NCBI RefSeq assembly: GCF_022843985.1 | Contig: NZ_JALHMP010000009.1 | Coordinates: forward strand, 82,572-146,571 | DNA from: Phreatobacter sp. | Lineage (GTDB): Bacteria; Pseudomonadota; Alphaproteobacteria; Rhizobiales; Phreatobacteraceae | Length of the DNA stretch: 64,000 nt | Direction of reading: 5' to 3' | In this document: piece after piece, positions 28,305 through 37,419 of the stretch | Layout: each line of letters opens with the position of its first letter | How positions within the stretch are numbered: position 1 is the first letter of the stretch | Position numbers and translations under genes: made by a program | The notes under the pieces: generated by a model | Told to the model about the DNA's origin: nothing | Seen by the model: the letters and a program-made list of their open reading frames with translations, nothing else | The model's database searches: none

Positions 28305-28363
28305 CAGTCTGTCCTTCCCCGCGCTCAGTCGGATGTTGCCCTGCAGGCTTAGCGTCGAAGCAG

Positions 28364-28397
28364 AGAGACCGGCTGTTCCAGAGGGAACAGCCGGTCT
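28364..28397 (-). terminator. 15-bp hairpin after the cargo gene, containing a TGTTC-N6-GAACA site
   Basis: Perfect 15-bp arms (28364-28378 and 28383-28397) enclose AGAG. It starts 59 bp after the cargo gene stop and ends 59 bp before the hlyD ATG. No U-run follows, so it may attenuate or stabilise the mRNA end rather than fully terminate. Its inner 20 bp (28371-28390, arms GCTGTTCC/GGAACAGC) match the palindrome at 30923-30942, so it could also be a DNA operator for hlyD. Confidence 0.65.
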
Positions 28398-28456
28398 CAT
28401 TCAGGCGCCAGGAGGACGAGGCGCCGTCTTGCGCGTGTGGTCAGGCCGCGCCCAAA

Positions 28457-30805
28457 TCAGAAGAGGTTGAACGAGATCTTCGGGGCATCGTCGCCGAAGT
28501 CCTTGTCGAACCCACCGAAGGTGGCGGGCGGGGGGCTGTCCTGCACCGGTGCACCCTTGGTGAAGGAGGTGGCGGCCGGCTTGGCGGCGACTGCGAAATC
28601 GTCGAAGTCGTCGAAGGAGGGGCCCTTCGGCTGCTTGTCGAAGATCTCCTTCGGCAGCTCTTCCTTCAGCTCGAAGAGCGGCTTTTCGACCTCGGATCCC
28701 CTGGCCTTGCCGATATCGGCGATCTTGCTGCCGGCCTGATCGTTGCCGACCAGGATGAAGCGCGAGTCGCTGCTGTCCTGCGAGCCCTTGCCTGCGGCTT
28801 TGGTGGCCTCATCGACCGCTTCCTTGGCGTCGTCGAAGAACGAGCCGATGAAGGAATTGCCCTTCTCGCCCTTCTCGGCGACGAGCGCCTGCCCGCCCGA
28901 AGAGCGGCCGGTGCTGACGACCGACAGGCTGTCGTCGATCTTGGCGTTTTCGGCAAAGCCTTCGCGGAAGGCGTCGATGATCTCGGCGCCGGCCTTGACC
29001 GCCGTCTCGCCAGCCTTGCCGAGGCCACCGGCCAGGCCCGCTCCGATGTCCGCGGCAATGCCGAGGCCGTCCTCGAGGCCCTGCCGGGCGTCATCGACCA
29101 CCTTCGCCGCATCATTCGCGGCGCTCCGGGCGCCATCGACAATGGCCTCGCCCGTCTTCTCAAGCACCGCCTTGCCTGTCTTCACCGCCGCCTCGCCGGT
29201 CTCGCCGACCTGATCGATGACCGTCTGGCCCAGCCGTGCGGCATCGCCCGCCTTGTCGGCGACGAAGTCGACGACATCCTTCGTGGCCGCTTCAGCGGAT
29301 TCCGCCGCCTCGGTGACGAGCTCGCCGGTCTTGGCAAAACCCGCGCCGAGCTTGTCGCCGGCCGATTGCAGGGTGTCGCCGATGATGGCTCCGACGTCGC
29401 GTGCGGTGTCGACGACCTCGGCGGTGTTGTCCACCACGACCTCGACGGCGTTTCCGGCGGCGTTTCCGATGCCGGTTCCCACGGCTTCGATGATCTCGGC
29501 GCCGGTCTCGATGGCGGTGGCGGCCTGCCGGCCGATGCCCTCGAGCGTGTTGCGGGCCACGTCGCCTGCCGTTTCGGCCGAGTTCCTGCCGGCGGTGACG
29601 ATGCCGTCGATCACGCTGGTCGCGACCTCGACTGCCGTGTCCGCCGCATTCCCGACCGCGGTCTCGACGCCGTCCTTGACGTCGTTGAGATTCTTGCCGG
29701 CCACATCGAGCAGGTTCTGGCCGGTCTCGATCACACCCTCGACATAGGCGCCACCCACCTTGCCGGCCGTCTCGACGGCATTGACCAGGTTGTCGGCCAC
29801 GCCCTCCGCGGTGTTCTTGGCAACCTCGCCGATCCCTTCGAGGATCCGGCCGCCGACCTTGGCGGCACCGTCGGCGACCTCGCCGGCCGCCTCACCCAAG
29901 CCTTCGGCCGCATCCTTGCCGGCCTCGACGACCCGTCCGGCGAAACGGCCGGCATCGGATAGGGCAGTTTCACCAGCCTCACGAACACCTTCGACGACCT
30001 TGCCGGTCTCCTCGGCGGCGTCACGCAGGACCTGGCCCGCGCCCTTGCCGAAATCGACCGCGGCGTCCCTGGCGCCGTCGATGACCTTGCCGGTCTCCTC
30101 GGCGACGTCACGCAGGACCTGGCCCGCGCCCTTGCCGAAATCGATCGCGGCGTCCCTGGCGCCGTCGACGGCCTTGCCGGTCTCCTCGGCGGCGTCACGC
30201 AGGACCTGGCCCGCGCCCTTGCCGAAATCGACTGCGGCGTCCTTGGCACCGTCGACGACCTTCCCGGCCTCGGTGGCGACATCCTGGGCTCCGTCCTGGA
30301 TGGCCTTGCCGACCGTCTCGACGACCTTGCCCGCAGCCTGGCCGGCTTCGTTGAGGCCGTTCTGGATAGCCTCGGCGCCCTCTTTCACGCCATCGGCACC
30401 CCTGCCGACCAGTCGGCCGGTGCCGACGATGCCGTTGCCGATCGCTTCGACCGCGCTCTTGCCAGCGGCCTCGAAGCCCTGGGCGGCGCCCTCGGCGGTC
30501 CGGGTGATCGTGCCGCCGGGATCGCGGACGAAGGCGTTGACGCCCTCGGTGACCGCCTGGCCGCCCTGCTGAACGGCGGAAGTGACGTTTCCGATGACTT
30601 CGCCGACGGCGCGCGAGGCGTCACGGGCGGTGTTGGTGACGGCTTCGCCCGCATCCTCGGCAGCACCGGTGACGCCGTCATACACGGCTCCCGCCGTCTC
30701 GGCGACAGCCTCGCCGAAATCCTCGACCGCTTCCTTGCCGCTTTCGACAATACCACCGACTGCCTCGGCTGCGTCCTCGAAGAAACCAAACAATCCGTTG
30801 CTCAT
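28457..30805 (-). CDS. Large amphipathic-repeat protein, probable non-RTX type I secretion cargo
   Basis: 782 residues from MSNGLFGFFEDAAEAVGG at 30805, with GGAG 7 nt upstream. Nearly the whole protein is Ala/Gly/Val/Glu/Asp/Lys-rich repeated helix of the type AGKVVDGAKDAAVDFGKG, resembling LEA or apolipoprotein-like repeats, with three near-identical 29-residue units around residues 180-270. No GGxGxDxxx calcium repeats and no N-terminal signal peptide are seen. The acidic Phe-rich tail (FDDFDDFAV, then KISFNLF) suits a C-terminal type I signal. It sits between hlyD and the ABC exporter. Function is unknown; a surface or matrix role is a guess. Confidence 0.75.
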   Translation of the reverse strand: MSNGLFGFFEDAAEAVGGIVESGKEAVEDFGEAVAETAGAVYDGVTGAAEDAGEAVTNTARDASRAVGEVIGNVTSAVQQGGQAVTEGVNAFVRDPGGTITRTAEGAAQGFEAAGKSAVEAIGNGIVGTGRLVGRGADGVKEGAEAIQNGLNEAGQAAGKVVETVGKAIQDGAQDVATEAGKVVDGAKDAAVDFGKGAGQVLRDAAEETGKAVDGARDAAIDFGKGAGQVLRDVAEETGKVIDGARDAAVDFGKGAGQVLRDAAEETGKVVEGVREAGETALSDAGRFAGRVVEAGKDAAEGLGEAAGEVADGAAKVGGRILEGIGEVAKNTAEGVADNLVNAVETAGKVGGAYVEGVIETGQNLLDVAGKNLNDVKDGVETAVGNAADTAVEVATSVIDGIVTAGRNSAETAGDVARNTLEGIGRQAATAIETGAEIIEAVGTGIGNAAGNAVEVVVDNTAEVVDTARDVGAIIGDTLQSAGDKLGAGFAKTGELVTEAAESAEAATKDVVDFVADKAGDAARLGQTVIDQVGETGEAAVKTGKAVLEKTGEAIVDGARSAANDAAKVVDDARQGLEDGLGIAADIGAGLAGGLGKAGETAVKAGAEIIDAFREGFAENAKIDDSLSVVSTGRSSGGQALVAEKGEKGNSFIGSFFDDAKEAVDEATKAAGKGSQDSSDSRFILVGNDQAGSKIADIGKARGSEVEKPLFELKEELPKEIFDKQPKGPSFDDFDDFAVAAKPAATSFTKGAPVQDSPPPATFGGFDKDFGDDAPKISFNLF
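29998..30258 (-). repeat. Three tandem 87-bp repeats within the cargo gene
   Basis: Copies begin at 29998, 30085 and 30172, each 87 bp (29 codons) and differing at only a few positions. They encode the GKGAGQVLRDAAEETGKV-type unit. The near identity at DNA level points to recent duplication or gene conversion inside an otherwise more diverged repeat protein. Confidence 0.85.
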
Positions 30806-30922
30806 GACCCGCTCCATCTGGGTGTTGAAGGCCGCTCCGGGCCTTCGGGGTTTCGATCCATCGCAGGGGCCGTTCGTCTCGGCGCCTCGATGTCCCAACC
30901 TTGGCCCCGGGCGGTGGCGGGC

Positions 30923-30942
30923 GCTGTTCCCGGCGGAACAGC
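30923..30942. promoter_or_regulatory. CRP-type palindrome between the cargo and exporter genes
   Basis: The arms GCTGTTCC and GGAACAGC enclose CGGC, giving TGTTC-N6-GAACA with the same 5-6-5 geometry as a CRP site. It is about 127 bp upstream of the cargo ATG and 100 bp upstream of the exporter ATG. The arms are identical to those before hlyD and nearly match a site before fecR. Confidence 0.65.
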
Positions 30943-31032
30943 CTCAAATTTTTCGGCAGGACAGATTGATGGGGCGCGACAGGCAAGGTTGCGACGGCCA
31001 GATTGGCTCCGCTAGAAAGGGACTTGAGACCG

Positions 31033-32775
31033 ATGGCACAGGCGATGGACGAGGCTCGGAGCCAGAAACCGATCGATCCCCTCAAGGTCGCCATCCGCGC
31101 CTGTCTGCCGGGGACGTTCGCCGCGGTCATCATCAGCATGTTCATCAACGCGACCATGCTGGCGATGCCGATCTACTCGATGCAGATCTATGACCGCGTC
31201 CTTGCGAGCCGCAACGAGACGACGCTCCTCCTGCTGACGCTCATCGTCCTCATCTTCCTGGTGCTCTACGGCATCCTGGAATATGCCCGCTCGGGCGTGC
31301 TGGTGCGCTCGTCTGTCGCCTTCGAACGCGTCCTCCGCCGTCCTCTCTTCGATGCCATGATGCGCGCCGAACTCGATCCCGAGCGGCGCCAGGGGCAGCA
31401 GCTCATTCGCGATGCCGAGGCCATCCGCGATTCCCTGGCCAGCGGCACGGTGGCGATCATCTGCGATCTGCCGTGGACGCCGCTCTTCGTCCTGCTCTGC
31501 TACTTCATGCATCCGGTGCTCGGCATGATCGCGCTGGTCGGCGCTGTCGTCCTCTTCGCGCTGGCCGTCCTCACCGAGATCCTGACGAAGCGCGGCGTCG
31601 ACCAGTCCTCCCGTCTGTCGAACGATGCCTCGACCTTCGCGGCCTCGGCGCTGCGCAACGGCGAGGTCGTCCGCGGGCTCGGCATGGGCGATACGGTGCT
31701 GGAGCGCTGGAGCGGCCAGCAAAGCGCGGCGGTGGCCGCCAATGTCGCCTCGGCCGAGCTGACCGCCGCGCTCGTCGCCATGTCGAAATTCGCCCGCATC
31801 GCGGTCCAGACCGGCGTCCTCGCCGCCGGGGCCTGGCTTGCCATCGAGAAGCAGATTTCGCCCGGGGCGATGATGGCCGCTTCGATCATCATCGGCCGCG
31901 CCCTGGCGCCGGTGGAGCAGATCGTCGGCCAGTGGAAGCGGATCGTCGGGTGCCGCAGCGCCTATCGCCGGCTTCGCCACCTGATGAACGAGTTTCCGCA
32001 GAAGGCGGCGCCGGTCAGCCTTCCCGTGCCGCAGGGCCAGATCGAGGTCGAGAATGTCGCCATCGTTCCTCCCGCTGCCGCGAAGCCTTCCGTGCGCGGG
32101 GTCTCCTTCAGTGTTCAGCCCGGCGAGAGCGTGGCGATCGTCGGCTCCTCGGGCAGCGGCAAGTCGAGCCTGGCGCGGGCCCTGGCCGGTGTCTGGGAAC
32201 TGCGCGCCGGGGAAATCCGCATCGATGGCGCGGCCTTGAACCAGTGGGACCGCAACAAGCTCGGCAAGAGTGTCGGCTATCTGCCGCAGGACGTGGAGCT
32301 CTTCGCCGGGACGGTCGCCGACAACATCGCCCGTCTTGCCGATGTCGACAGCCGTGCGGTCGTCGCCGCCGCCAAGGCCGCCGGCGCCCATGACGTCATC
32401 CTGCGCCTGCCGCAGGGCTATGACACGCCGATCGGGGAGGGCGGCCTGGCGCTGTCCGGCGGCATGCGCCAGCGGGTCGGCCTTGCCCGCGCCCTCTACG
32501 GCGATCCGCGCCTCATCGTTCTCGACGAGCCCAATTCCAATCTCGACGAGGAGGGCGAGCGTGCCCTCGGTCAGGCCATTGCCGCGATGAAGGAAGCCGG
32601 CCGCACGGTGGTCGTCGTCACCCACCGCCCGCAGCTGCTCGCCTATGTCGACAAGGTGCTGGTGATGTCCTTCGGGACCGCACTCGCCTTCGGCGACCGG
32701 GACGATGTCATCGCCCGGATGCGCGGCAACAAGGTTGCAGCTGTCCAGTCCCCACGTACGAGCTCTGCGGCCTGA
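31033..32775 (+). CDS. Type I secretion ABC transporter, permease fused to ATPase (PrtD-like)
   Basis: 580 residues from MAQAMDEARSQKP at 31033; a TTG lies 30 bp upstream. The membrane domain (about residues 20-310) has LAMPIYSMQIYDRVLASRNETT, typical of PrtD/HasD exporters. The ATPase has Walker A GSSGSGKSSL, Q-loop YLPQDVELF, signature LSGGMRQR, Walker B LIVLDEP and H-loop VVTHRP. No C39-like N-terminal domain is present. It should export the adjacent repeat protein with the HlyD adaptor. Confidence 0.94.
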   Translation: MAQAMDEARSQKPIDPLKVAIRACLPGTFAAVIISMFINATMLAMPIYSMQIYDRVLASRNETTLLLLTLIVLIFLVLYGILEYARSGVLVRSSVAFERVLRRPLFDAMMRAELDPERRQGQQLIRDAEAIRDSLASGTVAIICDLPWTPLFVLLCYFMHPVLGMIALVGAVVLFALAVLTEILTKRGVDQSSRLSNDASTFAASALRNGEVVRGLGMGDTVLERWSGQQSAAVAANVASAELTAALVAMSKFARIAVQTGVLAAGAWLAIEKQISPGAMMAASIIIGRALAPVEQIVGQWKRIVGCRSAYRRLRHLMNEFPQKAAPVSLPVPQGQIEVENVAIVPPAAAKPSVRGVSFSVQPGESVAIVGSSGSGKSSLARALAGVWELRAGEIRIDGAALNQWDRNKLGKSVGYLPQDVELFAGTVADNIARLADVDSRAVVAAAKAAGAHDVILRLPQGYDTPIGEGGLALSGGMRQRVGLARALYGDPRLIVLDEPNSNLDEEGERALGQAIAAMKEAGRTVVVVTHRPQLLAYVDKVLVMSFGTALAFGDRDDVIARMRGNKVAAVQSPRTSSAA

Positions 32776-32813
32776 GAGCTTATGCGCCACCCATTCCCAT
32801 GCGAGGATACGCC

Positions 32814-34076
32814 ATGTTGACCGTTATCACCTCCTTCCCTTCCACCTGGCGCAGATGGCGCCAGGCAATCCCGGCCCTGGCCCGGTTCGCGGCCCTTGCC
32901 GCTCTCCTGTGTGCGAGCCTGATGGCCTTCAGCGGTGCAGGCGTCGCCCAGGGGCTCGGCCAGCCGCCGGCCCTGCCACGGCCTCCGCAGCTCGTTCCCC
33001 TGGATCGGGCCTTCCTGAATGCGGCAACCGCCCTCTTCAACACCGTCCCCGTCACCGCCGAGAAGACGATCATCGTCATCGATCCCCTGGTCGACGGGAT
33101 CACGGGGATTCAGTCGGCGGCGACACGGGGCTTCGACCGGCGGATCGCGGCGCTGGTCGCCGAGCGCTACCAGCACATCGAGGTGCTGCCTTTCACGGTC
33201 GAGAACCTGGCCAAGGCCAAGTTCATCTTCATCGGCACGTTCAACACCATCAACAATGCGGGACAGCCGACCGGGCCCCGGGATGCGTTCTGGATCTGCT
33301 TCGCCCTCATCGACCAGGCGTCGAAAACCGTCGCCGCCCGATCGGTCGCCAGAGCCACCATCTCCGACGTCGACATTGCGCCGGCGCGCTTCTATGCGGA
33401 TACCCCCGTCTGGGGGCTCGACGCGGCCACCATCGCCTATATCGAGACCTGCCAGCGCTCCCGGCCCGGCGATCCCGTCAGCCCGGCCTATATGGCCCAG
33501 CTTCCCGCGGCCGCCCGGATCCGCGAGGCCACCGTCGCCTACGAGGCGGGCGATGCGCGCCGCGCGCTCGACCTCTACCGCGAGGCGAGGGCCATGCCGG
33601 AAGGCGACCAGTTGCGGGCCCTCAACGGTCTCTACCTGGCGCTGATGGCCATCGGTGAGAGGGACGAGGCGGCGAAGGCCTTCTCGCAGCTCGTCAGCAA
33701 TGGGCTCAGCCTCGGCCGGCTGGGGGTGCTGTTTCTCTTCGAAGTGGGCACGACGAACTTCAACTCGCAGACGGCAGCCGCTGCGCATTACGCGAACTGG
33801 CTCAACGAGATCGCGACCCGCGCGGGCAGTGCGGAAGGCTGCCTCCAGGTCGTCGGCCATGCCAGCCGGACGGGCCTCGAGGCGTTCAACGAGCGGCTGT
33901 CGCGTGAGCGCGCGGAACGGATCATCGCCTTGCTGGCGGAGCGTGCTCCCGGTCTGGCCGGCCGCCTCAGGCCAGCGGGTGTCGGCTCACGCGAGGTCTT
34001 GGTCGGACTGCCGCGGGATGATAGCAGCACGGATATCGATCGCCGTGTCGAGTTCAGGGCCGCCACCTGCGCATGA
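32814..34076 (+). CDS. Exported OmpA-C-like domain protein of the secretion cluster
   Basis: About 420 residues from MLTVITSFP at 32814, with GAGGA 7 nt before; an ATG at 32799 is possible. A basic start and hydrophobic segment (about residues 25-48) form a signal or anchor. The middle is unrecognised, with a possible TPR-like stretch (AYEAGDARRALDLYREARAM). The C-terminus has OmpA/MotB features: EVGTTNFN, VVGHASRTG, FNERLSRERAERI, VEFR. It may bind peptidoglycan. It overlaps the next gene by 4 bp. Confidence 0.75.
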   Translation: MLTVITSFPSTWRRWRQAIPALARFAALAALLCASLMAFSGAGVAQGLGQPPALPRPPQLVPLDRAFLNAATALFNTVPVTAEKTIIVIDPLVDGITGIQSAATRGFDRRIAALVAERYQHIEVLPFTVENLAKAKFIFIGTFNTINNAGQPTGPRDAFWICFALIDQASKTVAARSVARATISDVDIAPARFYADTPVWGLDAATIAYIETCQRSRPGDPVSPAYMAQLPAAARIREATVAYEAGDARRALDLYREARAMPEGDQLRALNGLYLALMAIGERDEAAKAFSQLVSNGLSLGRLGVLFLFEVGTTNFNSQTAAAAHYANWLNEIATRAGSAEGCLQVVGHASRTGLEAFNERLSRERAERIIALLAERAPGLAGRLRPAGVGSREVLVGLPRDDSSTDIDRRVEFRAATCA

Positions 34077-36505
34077 GTTCAGTCAACCCTCCCACCCCGG
34101 CGGCAGACGATCGCCGTCCACTACCGCCGGGAACACGGGTCGGTGACGATTTTCTCATCCTCAAACACCGCGCCTCCGGATCCGCGGCGCTGAGCTACGA
34201 GGGATTGCGGCTTGCCGACCAGGCGAGCGTGATCTTGACCGAGTTCTTCCCTGCCGGTCTTGCGGTCAGGCTCGACGACGGCTCGGTTCAGCCGATCCGG
34301 GGCTGGGAGGGGGATGTCGATGCCGGGCTTCAGGCCTTCCTGGCGCGTGCCGCCCGCCTGCGGAGCCTGGCTGATCCTGCCATTGATGCGCCGCGACAGG
34401 AGCTGCAGGCCTTCGGGACGGTCTACCTCGCCTCGTCCGGAACGTCCGGTCCGCCCCTGGATGTCTGGGCCAACGACCTCCTGAGGCGGCCGAGCGCCGC
34501 CGACCTCGCCATGATCGGCCACCGTCTCGTCCATGGCCTCGCCGGGCTGCATCGCCTCGGGCTCGCCCATGGCGCCGTGTCGGCGCGCGAGGTTCATCTG
34601 AACGCGCCCTCCGACGTCGTGCTTGCAGGGGCGCTGCTCCAGGCTGCGGGCCCGGAGGCGCGGGCGGGCGATCTCGCCGCGGCGGCGGGTGTCCTCTACC
34701 GTCTGGTGACGGGGCTTGCCGTGCCGCCGCCGGAGCGGGACCGTCAGCTCGATGCCCGCTTCGCCGCGGTTTCCGTTGCCGCGGGCGACTATCCCGACGC
34801 GCTCCTCGAAGCCCTGGATGCCGTGCTGGAAATCGGAACCGGGGCCATTCCTGTCGATCCCGACCTCTGGACGCGGGACTTTCTGGCGGTGACGGCGGGA
34901 CTTGCGGGCGTTGCCCTCGTTCCGCCGCCGCGCGAGACCGCGGCTGCGGCCCAAGCCGCGCCGGCCGCCCCGGTTCCATCGGGTGAGCAGCAGCCGGCTG
35001 AGCCTGTTTTGCCCCCGGTCCAGAAGCCCCGGTCGGACCCGCCGAAGGCCGCGCCCGCCGGCGATCGGCCGCGACGCGCCGTCATGCCCATGGTCGTCCT
35101 GACCGGACTGGTGCTTGCCGGCCTTGCCGGCTGGCTCTCGCTGCAGCTCCTGCGCCAGTCTCCGTCGGCGCCATCTCCCGTCGCGAGCGCTTCCGCCCCC
35201 CGCGCCGCCGGTGAGGCACCTGCTTCGCCCGCCGAGCGCCTCGTGCCTGTTTCGCCGCCCAGGAATGAGTCGCAGTCTCAGCCTGCGGCCGTTCCGGCCC
35301 CGCCGCCGGTCGCCGGGACGCCTGCACCCCCGGCGATTGCGCCCGCTCCGCACTCCGAGCCGGCCCGTGAGACGCTGGGGCCCGCGGCATCGCCGGGAGC
35401 GCCGGATCTCGCCGTGACGCCCGTTCCAACCCCTGTCCTCCCGCCGGACCGGGATCAGGTTGGTGCGCCGCCGCCGGCCGGTGCGGAGGATCGCGCGCCG
35501 GCGATCGCCTTCGCGCCACCGGCGACGAGTTCGGCCCTGCCGACACCCGCCGAGATCCTGAGCCGCGAGGTCGAGACTGCGACGAGCGCTCAGGCGCTTG
35601 TCGACCTCATGGCCCGTGGCGCCGATCGCGACGCCGCCGAATCCCGGATCGCGGCCCTCGGCTATGTGCCGATCCAGGCCGGCGCGACCCGGATCTTCCG
35701 CAAGCCCGGCGATGGCGAGGGCTTCCGCGACTGCGACACCTGCATGGACCTGGTGGTGGTGCCGGCCGGCCGGGTCACCATGCAGATCTCGATCGCCAAT
35801 GCGAGCCGCGAGATCGGCATCGATCTGCCGCGCCCCTTCGCGGTCGCCCGCCATGAGACGACCCGTGGCGATTTCGCCGCCTTCGTCAGGGAGAGCGGCA
35901 GGGCGATCGCACCGGGATGCCATGCGCGATCCCCGTCCTGGCGGCTCGATCCGGTCCTGTCCTGGCAATCGCCCGGCTTCGACCAGGGGGATGACCATCC
36001 GGTCGTCTGCGTCAGCTTCGAGGATGCGACGGCCTATGCCGCCTGGCTGTCGCAGAAGACGGGACAGCGCTATCGGCTGCCGACCGATCCCGAGTGGCAC
36101 TATCTTGCCGCCGCCGAGCGGTGGCTGAGGCGCGACAGTCCGCAAATGTGCATGATCGGTAACGGAGCGGACCAGTCTGCCCGCGCCGCCTTCCCCGACT
36201 GGGAGGCGACCGGCTGCACCGACGGCGCTGTCTACACCGCGCCCGTCGGCCAGTTTGCCGCAGGGCTCTGGGGTCTGCACGATCTCAACGGCAATGTCTG
36301 GGAATGGGTCGCGACCTGCGCACCGCAGCCGCGGGCCGATGCCGAGTTTCCGCCGCGCGATTGCGAAGCCCAGGCCCCGCGCCTGCTGCGCGGCGGGTCC
36401 TGGGCCGATCCGCCGAGCCTGCGCATGCTCGATGCCCGCATCATCAGCGCGCCCGCCATTCGCGATCAGGTGGCCGGCTTCCGGCTGATCCGGGAAATCG
36501 ACTGA
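34073..36505 (+). CDS. Membrane protein with pseudokinase-like and FGE/sulfatase-modifying-like domains
   Basis: 810 residues. Residues 20-280 follow the bacterial Ser/Thr kinase pattern (TEFFPAGLAVRLDDGS; LHRLGLAHGAVSAREVHLN). The usual VAIK lysine is replaced (SVILTEFFP), HRD is HGA and no DFG is seen, so it is likely a pseudokinase. A membrane helix (about 337-357) and a Pro/Ala-rich linker follow. Residues 555-810 are an FGE-sulfatase fold (LPTDPEWHYLAA, DLNGNVWEWVATC, RLLRGGSWADPP). The copper-binding Cys pair after RGGSW is missing. A signalling or scaffold role is inferred. Confidence 0.8.
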   Translation: MSSVNPPTPAADDRRPLPPGTRVGDDFLILKHRASGSAALSYEGLRLADQASVILTEFFPAGLAVRLDDGSVQPIRGWEGDVDAGLQAFLARAARLRSLADPAIDAPRQELQAFGTVYLASSGTSGPPLDVWANDLLRRPSAADLAMIGHRLVHGLAGLHRLGLAHGAVSAREVHLNAPSDVVLAGALLQAAGPEARAGDLAAAAGVLYRLVTGLAVPPPERDRQLDARFAAVSVAAGDYPDALLEALDAVLEIGTGAIPVDPDLWTRDFLAVTAGLAGVALVPPPRETAAAAQAAPAAPVPSGEQQPAEPVLPPVQKPRSDPPKAAPAGDRPRRAVMPMVVLTGLVLAGLAGWLSLQLLRQSPSAPSPVASASAPRAAGEAPASPAERLVPVSPPRNESQSQPAAVPAPPPVAGTPAPPAIAPAPHSEPARETLGPAASPGAPDLAVTPVPTPVLPPDRDQVGAPPPAGAEDRAPAIAFAPPATSSALPTPAEILSREVETATSAQALVDLMARGADRDAAESRIAALGYVPIQAGATRIFRKPGDGEGFRDCDTCMDLVVVPAGRVTMQISIANASREIGIDLPRPFAVARHETTRGDFAAFVRESGRAIAPGCHARSPSWRLDPVLSWQSPGFDQGDDHPVVCVSFEDATAYAAWLSQKTGQRYRLPTDPEWHYLAAAERWLRRDSPQMCMIGNGADQSARAAFPDWEATGCTDGAVYTAPVGQFAAGLWGLHDLNGNVWEWVATCAPQPRADAEFPPRDCEAQAPRLLRGGSWADPPSLRMLDARIISAPAIRDQVAGFRLIREID

Positions 36506-36720
36506 TCGTCCGGCCCGCATGATCTGCCTCCTGGCCGGCGGCAAGAATTTGCTTGAAGCTGGAACCGTCATGCTGATCATGCCGGGATCGACGGTGGCCG
36601 CCGACGTCGCGCAGGCGCGGAGCCATCGTCGGAGCGGAAGAATCAGTCGCCCGGTGGTGCAGGTCGCGTGAGCTTGCGAGCAAGGCCTGGCGGCGCAAAG
36701 ACGGGCCCCCAACGGGATCG

Positions 36721-37419
36721 ATGATGAGCGAGAGCAGCCCAGCCCTTGAGATCCTGTCGCGCCATCCCTGGTTCGGAAAGGCAGGCGATCAGCTCGCATC
36801 GCTCGCCGGACGTGCCCGGGCAAAGGCCTGGACGGGCGGCCAGACCATTTTCCAGCGGCGGGAGAACGCGGATTCGCTGGTCATCCTCGTCTCCGGCCTC
36901 GTCCGCCTGTCGCTGATCACCGAGGAAGGACGCGAGGTCACCGTCCGCATGGCGGCGGCCGGCGAAGTCTTCGGCGAGCTCGGTATCCTCGATGGCGAGC
37001 CCCGCTCGACCGATGCCACGGCGCTCACCAAGGTGGCCGGCTTCACGCTGGCGCGCGAGGATGTCTGGGGACTGATCGAGGCATCCGGCCCGTTCCGGAA
37101 GGCCGTCATCGGCGGGCTCTGCTCGCGGCTCCGGGAGACCACCGCCCAGCTCGAATCGATCGCCCTGATGAGCATCGAGACGCGGGTGGCCCGGCTTTTC
37201 CACCACCTCGCCGTCGATCGCCGCAAGGAGGGTGGCAGGATCGAGGTCAGCCTGCCCTATTCCCAGGGGGAACTGGCGTCCCTGGTCGGTGCGACGCGGC
37301 CGAAGGTCAACCAGGCGATCTCCCAGCTGCTCGATCGCGGCGCCCTGGTGCGCACCAAGGCCGGCTATTCCTGCCACCTCGAGAAGCTGGCGGAACTTGC
37401 CCAGTTGGACGAGATTTGA
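36721..37419 (+). CDS. CRP/FNR family transcriptional regulator, cyclic-nucleotide type
   Basis: 232 residues from MMSESSPALEILSRHPWF; the second ATG at 36724 is equally possible. The cNMP cassette reads GEVFGELGILDGEPRSTDATA, with the Gly-Glu and Arg-Ser positions that hold the cyclic phosphate. No FNR-type cysteine cluster is present. The C-terminal HTH has LPYSQGELASLVGATRPKV. The overlapping downstream adenylate cyclase supports cAMP as ligand. It is the best candidate to bind the TGTTC-N6-GAACA sites nearby. Confidence 0.88.
   Translation: MMSESSPALEILSRHPWFGKAGDQLASLAGRARAKAWTGGQTIFQRRENADSLVILVSGLVRLSLITEEGREVTVRMAAAGEVFGELGILDGEPRSTDATALTKVAGFTLAREDVWGLIEASGPFRKAVIGGLCSRLRETTAQLESIALMSIETRVARLFHHLAVDRRKEGGRIEVSLPYSQGELASLVGATRPKVNQAISQLLDRGALVRTKAGYSCHLEKLAELAQLDEI

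Noticed and set aside
28457..30805. RTX toxin or adhesin
   Set aside because: No GGxGxDxxx calcium-binding nonapeptides occur anywhere in the protein.
34073..36505. Active formylglycine-generating enzyme or active Ser/Thr kinase
   Set aside because: The copper-binding cysteines and the kinase Lys, HRD Asp and DFG are not found in their expected places.
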